Below, in pieces: positions 52,301-59,196 of a stretch of 64,000 nt of DNA. The position numbers were made by a program, and so were the translations under genes. This DNA comes from Chryseotalea sp. WA131a (GTDB lineage Bacteria; Bacteroidota; Bacteroidia; Cytophagales; Cyclobacteriaceae). Each line of letters begins with the position of its first letter. The first letter of the stretch is position 1. Location of the stretch: NCBI GenBank assembly GCA_025370075.1, contig CP073016.1, positions 1,240,001 to 1,304,000 of the forward strand, written 5' to 3'. The notes beneath the pieces were generated by a model. That model had not been told where the DNA came from and ran no database searches. It saw only the letters and a program-made list of their open reading frames with translations.

Positions 52301-54246
52301 GTATGATTAGTACTAATCCCCGTAAGATTAAACGTAGATGTTCCGTCTGTATAGCTCACGTTGAAAGGTGCAGTGCCCGTCAAGTTAAAGGTTAGGGTGG
52401 AACTACCACCCGAGCAAACCGTGCCCGGTGATGAAACAATGGCAGCGGCAGGGCGTGGGTTTACTGTTACGATTGCCAGGCCGCTTCCAACAACAAAACA
52501 ACCATTTGCGTCAGTAACGTTACCTAAAATGGAATAACTAGTAGTGGTTGCAGGCGAAACAGCAATAGCACTACCAGTAGTATAACCTCCAATAGGTCCA
52601 AAATTAGCAATTGTAAAATTATAAGGAGGCGTGCCATCTGTGATATTGACCGACAAGTTGGTTGACTGTCCGGAACAAATGGTCGCAGTACCGATCAGTT
52701 CTGCAACTGTTGGAGGTTGATTCACTGTGATGGTAACATTGGAGCCGGGTGTGCCAATGCAGCCCGATGCGTCAGAAATTGCAGTAATGGTATAGTTACG
52801 AGTGACCAGAGGGGTTACTAAAACCGTGTGTCCATTCGAGATACCTGATAAATTAAACGATGATGCCCCATCGGAATAACTAACATTAAATGGACTGGTT
52901 CCGGTAAGGTTAAACGTAAGGGTGCTGCTGTTGCCTGCGCACAAAGTGGCTGGAAGAGCACTAATGGTTGCTGTTGGGGTTGGGTTAACAGTAACCGAGG
53001 CAGTGCCTGTCCCTGTTACTGTACAACCATTGGCATCTGTCACATTGCCAATCAACGTATAGGTTGTGGTAGTTAGTGGGCTAACTGAGATTGGTGTCCC
53101 TGCTGCATACCCTGTTACCAATCCATACCCTATAATGGTGAAACTGAAAGGTGCTGTGCCGCCTGTAATGGCAACGCTTAGATTAGTAGACTGCCCAGAG
53201 CAAATGGAGGCGGTAGGACTAGACAAGACGGCAGAGGTGGGCGAAAATGCAATGCCGAGCGTTACGGAACCTGTCATAATTCTTGGGGTGCAAAATCCGT
53301 TTGAAGCTCGAACCGTTAACACATCTCCATTCGTAAAACCAGCGGTTGGAAAATTCATATTAAACGGCCCTGCACCGGTTCCTGGAAATGTCAATCCTGT
53401 GGGGTTTCCATTGCGTTGAATCTCATAAACTCCACCCGGATCAGGAATAGCACCGTCTGATCCATTGAGCGTAACTGTAAAATTGCTGCCAAAGCATGCC
53501 GTACCAGAACCAGATATAATATTATAAAGCGTGGGAGATGGATCTGTAATTGTAAAATTTCTTGATTGCAAACACGAAGAATAGTTGTCCTGTATATTGA
53601 GGGTATAGGTACCTCCTGGCAACCCAGCCAAAGAAAGTTGTGTAGCCAAATTTAGATTGGTGGTTCCATCGTAAGTTCCTGTTAAAGGTAACCCGGCAAG
53701 CCCGTTGCTACTCGTCCATGTATAAGTGAAAGACCCAGAAACGGCAAGTGCAGGTGTTCTTGACCCACCAGAAACAGAAGCAATGACTGAGCCATTCGGT
53801 GTCAAACAACTGGAGTTATCTATTCTGGTAACTTCATTAACCACCAAGTTGGGCAATGAAGTTAGTAACACCGGGGGAGGCGGCCCGAATGTATTAATAA
53901 TGTCTGTGTTAGGCGTGTCTATTATGATAAAGTCGTACGAGTCGGCTGGCAACCCTGATCCAACATTATTGAAAACGAAACTGGAGCCCACCGGTATAAG
54001 CTGCGGGCCAAAAAAATTCGGATTGCCACCTATAGCCGGCAAAATAACCTGAAGAATTCCAGGCTGACCGTCACTCGTCTGCAATACGGTAAATCGAATA
54101 AACCCATTATCGGATCCGTTGCACGGATTGGAAACGAATACTGCTACGCGAAGGCTGCCTTGTATGTAGGTGTTCGTTTGCGCACTTGATTCAAACGCAA
54201 AAAATGAGGTTAAAGAAACAATAAAAATGCTTTTCCAAAATTTCAT
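46321..54246 (-). CDS. Giant modular T9SS-secreted adhesin-like protein (gliding-motility C-terminal domain)
   Basis: A 2,641-residue surface protein. ATG 54246 gives a signal peptide ending FESSAQ (~23). Order: SprB-like or Ig-like start (~25-335); eleven ~88-residue modules (~335-1300) alternating between type A (ICSGQSTNLSV.ITGG) and type B (LCSGGSSTLTFNLTGTAPFNVSY); a PA14-like domain (~1300-1465; FNLISDDGVRFFVDG); two near-identical modules with LLWYLAATGG (~1560-1710); three modules with VNYQLRNN-like cores; SprB-type repeats; and a gliding-motility type C-terminus VFTPNGDGSNETF...NRWG...GVYFY (~2560-2641). That end is the T9SS type B sorting domain, so the protein is exported and attached. 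It probably binds polysaccharide or other surfaces. A small gene 17 bases upstream has a single similar repeat. Confidence 0.93.
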   Translation of the reverse strand: MKFWKSIFIVSLTSFFAFESSAQTNTYIQGSLRVAVFVSNPCNGSDNGFIRFTVLQTSDGQPGILQVILPAIGGNPNFFGPQLIPVGSSFVFNNVGSGLPADSYDFIIIDTPNTDIINTFGPPPPVLLTSLPNLVVNEVTRIDNSSCLTPNGSVIASVSGGSRTPALAVSGSFTYTWTSSNGLAGLPLTGTYDGTTNLNLATQLSLAGLPGGTYTLNIQDNYSSCLQSRNFTITDPSPTLYNIISGSGTACFGSNFTVTLNGSDGAIPDPGGVYEIQRNGNPTGLTFPGTGAGPFNMNFPTAGFTNGDVLTVRASNGFCTPRIMTGSVTLGIAFSPTSAVLSSPTASICSGQSTNLSVAITGGTAPFSFTIIGYGLVTGYAAGTPISVSPLTTTTYTLIGNVTDANGCTVTGTGTASVTVNPTPTATISALPATLCAGNSSTLTFNLTGTSPFNVSYSDGASSFNLSGISNGHTVLVTPLVTRNYTITAISDASGCIGTPGSNVTITVNQPPTVAELIGTATICSGQSTNLSVNITDGTPPYNFTIANFGPIGGYTTGSAIAVSPATTTSYSILGNVTDANGCFVVGSGLAIVTVNPRPAAAIVSSPGTVCSGGSSTLTFNLTGTAPFNVSYTDGTSTFNLTGISTNHTVVVSPTSTTSYAITNISDATTCTGLPGSSTTVTVNPTPTSAVLSGSGPICPGGTANLFVNITSGTAPFTFNITNFGPVANYISGSPIPVSPATSTSYTLSGTVTDANGCSVAGSGSFLVIVNPTPTASISSSPGTLCSGGSSTLTFTLTGTAPFNVSYSDGTTNFDLTGISSGHTVSISPTATTTYTVTSFSDATSCVGVGGSSATVTVNPSPTSAILSDNSAICAGGTGNILVTITGGVGPYNFTIAGLGVITSYVSGTPIPITPATTTAYSITGLVTDTNGCTVAGSGTATVTVNPLPTASVSGGGIVCFGTPLPNVTFTFTGTAPFNFTWSDGVVLTTVNNHPSSTFTITNAAVGTYSVTALTDQNGCAATSLGTPTSVIENTAIASATLIGDATICNGQSTNLAVTIVGGTSPYSFTIAGLGLVSNYTSGTNIPVTPSSTTTYTISGSITDANGCGATGSGTALVTVNEAPNASVSGSPSPICPSSTYTLTFSLTGTAPFNVSYSDGTTTFNLAGILNGHTVNLNPTVSTTYTITSVTDGTSCPGTISGPAATATVNPSITSAVLSGTATICAGATSNLAVTIVGGTPPYNFTITGFGSVTNYISNTPIPVTPVSTTTYSLSGLVTDANSCTVAGSGNATVAVNPIPPSIAPGTDTWIADVYNDAGNAVIPYQNGVNYLPATYRGYILEADIAGFGSSTYNSSTDAFDLNFENSIPLAGTNVCGSYLNNYSLRFQMQKTFTAGVYTFNLISDDGVRFFVDGVAITLSPANSFSDHSYTPYTSDAVCLTAGVHSLVIEYYENIGVSRLTFDYSSVSVPVASVSINASPGTTVCVGTTVTFTAIPTNGGSAPGYQWIKNGLNVGTNSSSYVDATLITGDVVSVAMTSSLSCVTSTPAVSNLITMTVNPVPLAPIASPISYCQGAIAVPLTATGTSLLWYLAATGGVGSATAPTPSTTTPGVTSFYVSQTVSGCESPRAQLDVAINSLPSAPGVSNVSYCVGDAATALTATGTGLLWYAASTGGTGSSTAPTPSTSSTGTTSFFVSQTVSGCESLRAQLDVTVIGPPDNSLAVSASIPNLCTGGSTTIDIVGTQTGVDYQLFDGASLIGSPVAGGGNISIPTGPLTATTTFSVVATYNPANGCSPPVILLNTATITVGGTLNAGLTVAPLLGTLCSGGFTFVRILNSEMNVNYQLRNNTGNTAVGAPFAGTGGNIDLPTGVLTTSTSFNVLATNATCSLQLTTIVNIVVLPPPNAALTIAGPSSAICPNTSTNITVANSENGVSYQLRLSPSNTNVGSPVVGTGGTVTLATPILTLNTSFNVLAIVGSCSAQLANTINVSLLPPGDPSCTVTGNCATVVITPLPTPATCTLSNGSIFFSISPATPTVNNTGVKITVTGQSITNGSVARTNLNNPNFSLLPLGLYSYTIEYGDVSCTKTGFVTIDQSGTVGAPIASNIVGPKCAGSATGSIKLDVPGETGNLLQWSLDGITFTNFTAGNTITGIPSGLAPTFQRVISVRRNASDPCFAAVTITIQDANPAITVAPPTITDATCANNDGAIAIGTIAGGVGPYTFRFDSVAYATLPTGSKFSNLTGGTHKFTVIDNVGCEKYFKYVVNFPGFVNTTSPILTQPDCAGQGANGTIAFTILSAGTFTVGYTTDPIAQPTTFVNYGTLNILLQGLSKGDYYVWIKPNTAACATKLAVQTITGSITQVSFAAPQLNCNAGLPEIRITNIKAAAGAMTIQITKKGLVTPDRTIILPTVPAGSLYVIKGNELPSTKGDYTINILQTQGTCTVASSSYDFTYNGVLAVSVQNIKSSYPDLPTGGFDLINFTGGQKPYFVTIRFDSASNPQINPLDFSPRTEEVNEFNNSLQFIKNYKALHAGRYHLTVNEDQGCSLEFDVRVPLDFSFDPNSIPNVFTPNGDGSNETFYIRNIPPDTQVNISNRWGAEVFSSKSYQNNWTGDNYPDGVYFYRISTSGNTFTGWVEIIRGR
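50350..53245 (-). repeat. Eleven alternating A/B coding modules in the giant adhesin
   Basis: About 2.9 kb of coding repeats, ~265 bp each, in the order A1 B1 A2 B2 A3 B3 A4 B4 A5 B5 A6. Type A has TSAVLSG..ICSG, PYNFTI..FG, and TDANGC; type B has TASIS..GTLCSGGSSTLTF, APFNVSYSDG, and SDAT.C. B4 is divergent (CFGTPLPNVTFTF). The two-module period suggests that the unit of duplication was the A-B pair. Confidence 0.88.
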
Positions 54247-54263
54247 AGTTGAAAAAATTGCGC

Positions 54264-54581
54264 TCACTTTAATTGGATTTCAAGTTGTTCTTTACAGCCA
54301 TTTGCGTCTACCACAATAGCTTGGTAGGTGTCCGCGTTAAGATTCGTAAACTTATGCTGGGAAAAATCCTCGGTTAATAAATGCCCTGAACTTTTTTTAT
54401 AAACTACGTATTTGTAAGGGGAATTGCCACCTGAGGCTGTCAACGTAATTTCACCGTTTGAACCATTTGAATCCTTTGTCTCCAATTCAATCTTAAATGA
54501 ATTACAACTGAGCGGCTTAGGCGGTTTCGAGTTAAACCCGAAACAAAACAAACTTAACAAAACAAAAAGCGTCCCTTTCAT
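54264..54581 (-). CDS. Small secreted SprB-repeat-like protein
   Basis: A 105-residue protein with a signal peptide (LFVLLSLFCFGFNS) and one SprB-like repeat (KDSNGSNGEITLTASGG; YQAIVVDANGCKEQ). The repeat resembles units of the giant protein encoded 17 bases downstream in the same operon. It has no sorting tail. It could be a companion subunit, or a leftover N-terminal piece of the adhesin. The role is unknown. Confidence 0.75.
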   Translation of the reverse strand: MKGTLFVLLSLFCFGFNSKPPKPLSCNSFKIELETKDSNGSNGEITLTASGGNSPYKYVVYKKSSGHLLTEDFSQHKFTNLNADTYQAIVVDANGCKEQLEIQLK

Positions 54582-54740
54582 CTCACTTCGTTTAGGTTAA
54601 AAAATACCAATCATAAATACCTTCCAAAATCTATTGTAACCCACTTTTCCAATTGTAAATATCAACAAATCCTAAAAAATCGCCCCTTTCAAAAGGCTGG
54701 TTACAACATCCTAGTAATATTTAGTTCAAAAAATAACTTT

Positions 54741-55289
54741 CTAAAACTTCCTGTTCAATATCTCGCTCAATATAAATGCCTTCTTAAAGCCTTCTGGATC
54801 TTGTAAGTCTTTCACATAAGTACTTGCCACACTTACTTGCGTATCTTGTTGATATCCTTTGAATTGACCAAACTTCACAACAGTATCTTCCAATCTCATG
54901 GTTTCTTCGAGTGAAGCCCTATTGAAGGCCGCCAACTTCGCTTTCTCATACGCCTCGAAAGTTTCGTCTTGATCTCTTTTTTTGTAGTCAACTCGCTCGG
55001 CCTCTTTTGCTTCTACCTCTATTTCGTCATAATAATCTTCGTAATCGGCAACGGGGGCGGGCTGTAGAAATGGTCTTTGCTTGCTGGTGGCAGGGGAAGT
55101 CACGGTTGGCTCTGGCGACTTCGTTGCCTGAATCTCGCGCAACAAGTCTTCAAACGAAATCGGTTTTGATTGCGGTTCACTATCGTATGGCTCACTGGTA
55201 GTAGTGGGTTCTTTCGGCTTCTTTTTACGCGCCAGATAAGACACCACTGCAATGATGACCCAAATCCAAAATGAAGGACTATCCCACAT
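54741..55289 (-). CDS. Membrane-anchored protein with charged cytoplasmic tail, unknown
   Basis: A 182-residue protein. ATG 55289 gives an N-terminal transmembrane helix (FWIWVIIAVVSYLA) followed by KKKPKEP, so the rest is cytoplasmic. The middle is Pro/Glu/Ser-rich and disordered (residues ~30-110), with several acidic DYEDYYDEIE segments. The C-terminus has a helical part ending KAFILSEILNRKF. I know similar proteins in Cytophagales without a named function. It is transcribed opposite to smc; the 248-base gap holds the smc promoter. Confidence 0.72.
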   Translation of the reverse strand: MWDSPSFWIWVIIAVVSYLARKKKPKEPTTTSEPYDSEPQSKPISFEDLLREIQATKSPEPTVTSPATSKQRPFLQPAPVADYEDYYDEIEVEAKEAERVDYKKRDQDETFEAYEKAKLAAFNRASLEETMRLEDTVVKFGQFKGYQQDTQVSVASTYVKDLQDPEGFKKAFILSEILNRKF

Positions 55290-55423
55290 AACGGTCAAAT
55301 GTAGGCAAAATATACTGAATAACACAGATTTTGGCATGGCAAGTTAGGTTTTAATGAAAGGTTTCCGCAATCTTTTCGGATTTTGGCTATTGATAAAATG
55401 TGCATGAAATGGGAACATCTACC

Positions 55424-55454
55424 TTTCCAAAAGACAAACCGAACACTATCTTTG
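55424..55454 (+). promoter_or_regulatory. Bacteroidota-type promoter for smc
   Basis: TTTC at 55424-55427, 19-base spacer, TATCTTTG at 55447-55454: a perfect -7 box and 3 of 4 in the -33 box. The leader to ATG 55586 would be ~125 bases and includes the imperfect direct repeat at 55515-55581. Confidence 0.58.
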
Positions 55455-55514
55455 CCGACTTTAAATTTTAGGACTTAAGTATTGGGTGTTAGGGATTAGG
55501 TATGGGGGATTAGA

Positions 55515-55581
55515 GTCAAACCAGCATCAAGTATCCAGAAACCTGTCAAACCAGCATCAATGTATCCAGTAACCAGAAACC
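55515..55581. repeat. Imperfect tandem repeat in the smc leader
   Basis: The 16-base core GTCAAACCAGCATCAA, followed by a TATCCAG...AACC stretch, occurs at 55515-55543 and again at 55545-55581, where the second copy has an extra internal TAACCAG-like segment. It ends 4 bases before the smc start codon. Confidence 0.8.
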
Positions 55582-55585
55582 AATT

Positions 55586-58500
55586 ATGCAGTTATCGAAG
55601 TTAGAGATCAAGGGGTTCAAAAGTTTTGCTGATAAAATCATTATCAATTTTGATGAGGGGATTACCGGTATTGTGGGGCCAAACGGTTGCGGAAAATCGA
55701 ATGTGGTAGATTCCATCCGTTGGGTATTGGGAGAGCAGAAGACCAGTGCACTACGTTCTGAAAAAATGGAGAACGTCATCTTCAACGGCACCAGCCAACG
55801 CGCGCCACAGCAAATGGCGGAAGTTTCGTTGACCATCAACAACACAAAAAATATTTTACCAACCGAGTATTCGCAAATCACCATCACCCGCAGGTTATAC
55901 CGATCTGGTGAAAGTGAATATTTGCTAAACGGTGTTGCCTGCCGACTTAAAGACATCACGAACTTGTTTTTGGATACGGGCGTGGCCTCTAACAGCTATG
56001 CGATCATTGAATTGGGCATGGTGGACGATCTATTGAACGACCGCGACAACTCGCGCAGAACGTTGTTTGAAGAAGCCGCTGGCATTTCAAAATTCAAAAA
56101 GCGCAAAAAAGAAACGCTAAAAAAATTGGAAGATACCGATGCCGATTTGGAGCGTGTAGAAGATTTGCTTTTTGAAATTGAAAAGAACATGAAGAGCTTG
56201 GAAAAGCAAGCCAAGCAAACCGAACAGTACTATAAAATCAAAGAAGACTATAAAGAAAAGAGCATTCAGTTGGCCAGGGTGGTGGTGAATAAACAAAAGG
56301 ATAAGTTCAGCGCCATCACCAAACAAATTGAAACCGAAAGTGACCGCAAAACAAAACTCACGGCCGAAGTGGCGGAAAAAGAAGCGACCATTGAGAAATC
56401 AAAAGCCGAGTTAATTCTAAAAGAAAAAACACTTTCGTCTCGTCAAAAATCCATCAACGAATTTGTTTCTAAAATCCGGCAATATGAAAGCGAGAAGCAA
56501 ATCAAAAACGAACGACTGCGTTTTTTGAATGACCGCATTGCCAACTTAAAAGATCAAATCGATCAAGACAAAAAAAGCAATGAACGTGCGCGCTTCAGCA
56601 TCCAAAGTTTGGAGACGGAACGCGATTCCGCTCAGGCAATATTAAATGAGATCACTGCCAAAGTAGATTCACTGCGCACCGAATACGAATCGCAAAAGGC
56701 AGCTACTTATACCCTACAAGGGGAATCGGACGCGCTTCGCCAAGTGCATCGCGCCAAGCAAGAAGAATCTTTCCAATTAAACAAAGAATTAGAAATACGT
56801 GAAATTCAGCTTGCATCGTTCAAGCAAGAACTCGAGCGTACCGCTACGGACAGTAATCAGCAAAGTGCTAGCCTAGCGGAGTTTGAAAAGAAATTTGCAT
56901 TGCTTTCAGAAGAAATCGCGCAAAAGAATTCGTATTTAGAAAAACTGAAGCACGAAGAAGAAGATGTGTATCAGCGCATTGCCTCGCTGGAAAAAACCAT
57001 CGAGATGATTCGTGACGAGATGACGCAGAACAGTCGCAAGCTGGATGCGCGCCAAAACGAATTTCAGTTAACGAAATCATTGGTCGAAAATTTAGAAGGC
57101 TTTCCGGAAGCCATTAAGTTTTTGAAAAAGAACGTGGGCTGGACAAAAAATGCTCCGCTTCTATCCGACATTATTTCTACCAGCGAAGATTATCGGGTGG
57201 CCATTGAAAATTACTTGGAGCCCTATCTCAATTATTATATTGTCGAGCACGAAGCAGAGGCTTATGAGGCCATCAATATTTTAAGTGATGCCAGTAAGGG
57301 CAAAGCAAACTTTTTCATTCTGGATAGTTTTGAAAAGTTTACGCCCTCTCCTATTCAAATGTATGGCGATGCTTTCCCAGCTACCAAAATCATTGAGTTT
57401 GATGCGAAATACACCAAACTCATGGGGTATATTTTAGATAAAGTGTATGTGGCGGAGGGCGACATCAAAAACATTCCCGCCTCAGATGACAATACCTTCA
57501 TCACCAAAAGCGGAAAAGTAACCAAACGCAGGTTTAGTTTATCTGGTGGATCAGTTGGGCTGTTTGAAGGAAAAAAAATCGGTCGTGCGAAAAATTTAGA
57601 AAAGTTGGATGTTGAAATCAAAGACCTTACCAAAAAGGTTGATGACATTCGCTACTCGTTGCTCGATCGCCAACGTGAACTGGAAAAGCTGCGCAACAAT
57701 ACCCTGAAGCAGCAGATTGAAGAAGCGCAGAGCTCCATCAAAATGGTAAACGATGAGTACATCTCGGTACGCACCAAGCAAGAGCAGTTTTCGAGCATGC
57801 TCAGCAGTGCCGACTTGCGCAGAGAAGATATTTTGGAAAAAATCGATACGCTTTCGCACGAATTGGAAGATTTAAAACCGAAAGCCAGTCTGGCACTTTC
57901 TGAAGTAACACAGCATGACGAAAAAATCCGCAACATCACTGCCGACCTCACCATTCAAAATGATTTTCTCAGTCAGAAATCATCGGCTTACAACGAACAA
58001 AATATTTTCTTCCACCAGCAAGAGAACCGTGTAAAGAGCGTTGAGCAAGAAATTCGCTTCAAGCAAGAATCGATGGAACAAAGCAGCCAGCGCATCGGTG
58101 TCAACAGTGAAGAGTTGAAAAAGAATGAAGAAGAATCGAAAACGATTATCGAAACCACGCAAAGCAACGATAGCGATCTGATTGGCATGTATGCCGAAAA
58201 GGAAGAAATGGAAAAAGGGCTGAGCGAAGCGGAGAAAGAATACTACAATGGTCGTGGTGAAATAGATCAGTTTGATAAAGATTTGCGGGAAGTGCAGCAC
58301 CAACGCCAAAACATCGATACTATGTTGATGGAGTTGCAAAATCAATTGAACGAAAGCAAACTGCAATTGAACTCGATAAAAGAACGATTATCGGTTGAGT
58401 TTAATGTGGATTTGGATTCGGTGATTGGCGAACCAACACCAGAAGAAGCAGAGCAGCTTTTGAAAGCCGATGATGAACAACTTCGTGCGCAGGTAACGAA

Positions 58501-59128
58501 GATACGCGAGAAGCTAGACAACATGGGCCCCATCAACCCGATGGCGATGGAAGCCTATAACGAAATCAAACAGCGCAACGATTTCATCATTGCTCAGAAA
58601 GAAGATTTGTTGAAAGCAAAAGAGTCACTTTTCAGCACCATCAACGAAATTGAAGGCGTGGCTAGCGAAACCTTTATGCTGGCTTTCAATCAAATCAAAG
58701 AACACTTTATTCGCGTGTTCCGCTCATTGTTCAATGAAGGTGACGATTGCGATTTGAAATTGGTGGACCCTACCAAACCATTGGATTCTGAAATTGATAT
58801 CATCGCAAAACCCAAAGGCAAACGCCCGTTGACCATCAATCAACTTTCGGGTGGGGAGAAAACATTGACAGCAACCGCTTTGTTGTTCTCGATGTATTTA
58901 TTGAAGCCTGCCCCGTTCTGTATTTTTGATGAGGTGGACGCTCCGTTGGATGATGCCAACATCGACAAGTTCAACAACATCATCCGTAACTTTAGCAAAG
59001 ACAGTCAGTTTGTAATTGTAACGCACAACAAACGTACAATGACCACTACTGATGTTATTTATGGGATCACAATGGTGGAGAAAGGAATTTCGAGAGTGGT
59101 GCCAGTGGATTTGCGGGAGTTGGCATAA
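55586..59128 (+). CDS. smc: Chromosome segregation protein SMC
   Basis: A 1,180-residue SMC ATPase, the standard length. Walker A is GPNGCGKSN (~32), followed by the Q-loop. Two long coiled coils (~165-500 and ~680-1010) flank a hinge (~520-680; with EDYRVAIENYLEPYL and the Gly-rich GGSVGLFEGKK). The C-terminal ABC signature is QLSGGEKTLTATALLFS and Walker B is FCIFDEVDAPLDDANI. It forms the condensin ring that helps separate chromosomes. A consensus promoter lies upstream and a bidirectional terminator downstream, so it is transcribed alone. Confidence 0.97.
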   Translation: MQLSKLEIKGFKSFADKIIINFDEGITGIVGPNGCGKSNVVDSIRWVLGEQKTSALRSEKMENVIFNGTSQRAPQQMAEVSLTINNTKNILPTEYSQITITRRLYRSGESEYLLNGVACRLKDITNLFLDTGVASNSYAIIELGMVDDLLNDRDNSRRTLFEEAAGISKFKKRKKETLKKLEDTDADLERVEDLLFEIEKNMKSLEKQAKQTEQYYKIKEDYKEKSIQLARVVVNKQKDKFSAITKQIETESDRKTKLTAEVAEKEATIEKSKAELILKEKTLSSRQKSINEFVSKIRQYESEKQIKNERLRFLNDRIANLKDQIDQDKKSNERARFSIQSLETERDSAQAILNEITAKVDSLRTEYESQKAATYTLQGESDALRQVHRAKQEESFQLNKELEIREIQLASFKQELERTATDSNQQSASLAEFEKKFALLSEEIAQKNSYLEKLKHEEEDVYQRIASLEKTIEMIRDEMTQNSRKLDARQNEFQLTKSLVENLEGFPEAIKFLKKNVGWTKNAPLLSDIISTSEDYRVAIENYLEPYLNYYIVEHEAEAYEAINILSDASKGKANFFILDSFEKFTPSPIQMYGDAFPATKIIEFDAKYTKLMGYILDKVYVAEGDIKNIPASDDNTFITKSGKVTKRRFSLSGGSVGLFEGKKIGRAKNLEKLDVEIKDLTKKVDDIRYSLLDRQRELEKLRNNTLKQQIEEAQSSIKMVNDEYISVRTKQEQFSSMLSSADLRREDILEKIDTLSHELEDLKPKASLALSEVTQHDEKIRNITADLTIQNDFLSQKSSAYNEQNIFFHQQENRVKSVEQEIRFKQESMEQSSQRIGVNSEELKKNEEESKTIIETTQSNDSDLIGMYAEKEEMEKGLSEAEKEYYNGRGEIDQFDKDLREVQHQRQNIDTMLMELQNQLNESKLQLNSIKERLSVEFNVDLDSVIGEPTPEEAEQLLKADDEQLRAQVTKIREKLDNMGPINPMAMEAYNEIKQRNDFIIAQKEDLLKAKESLFSTINEIEGVASETFMLAFNQIKEHFIRVFRSLFNEGDDCDLKLVDPTKPLDSEIDIIAKPKGKRPLTINQLSGGEKTLTATALLFSMYLLKPAPFCIFDEVDAPLDDANIDKFNNIIRNFSKDSQFVIVTHNKRTMTTTDVIYGITMVEKGISRVVPVDLRELA

Positions 59129-59161
59129 GTGGAAAATTGGGTAAAAGCTAGTTAGGCTTAG

Positions 59162-59193
59162 AAAGGCTTTGGTTTAGATCAAAGCCTTTTTTT
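59162..59193. terminator. Bidirectional terminator between smc and the PQQ dehydrogenase gene
   Basis: AAAGGCTTTG at 59162-59171 pairs with CAAAGCCTTT at 59180-59189 (10 bp, 8-base loop), followed by four more T. The A run on the left arm makes it usable on the minus strand too. It lies 33 bases after smc and 4 bases from the convergent stop codon. Confidence 0.92.
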
Positions 59194-59196
59194 AAG

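Noticed and set aside
50350..53245. Periodic ~265-bp repeats that could suggest a CRISPR or satellite array
   Set aside because: They are in-frame protein modules within one intact coding sequence, without short identical repeats and unique spacers.
55996..58536. Several open frames on the minus strand inside smc
   Set aside because: They are shadows of the long coiled-coil gene, rich in Ser, Phe and Leu, with no domains or starts of their own.
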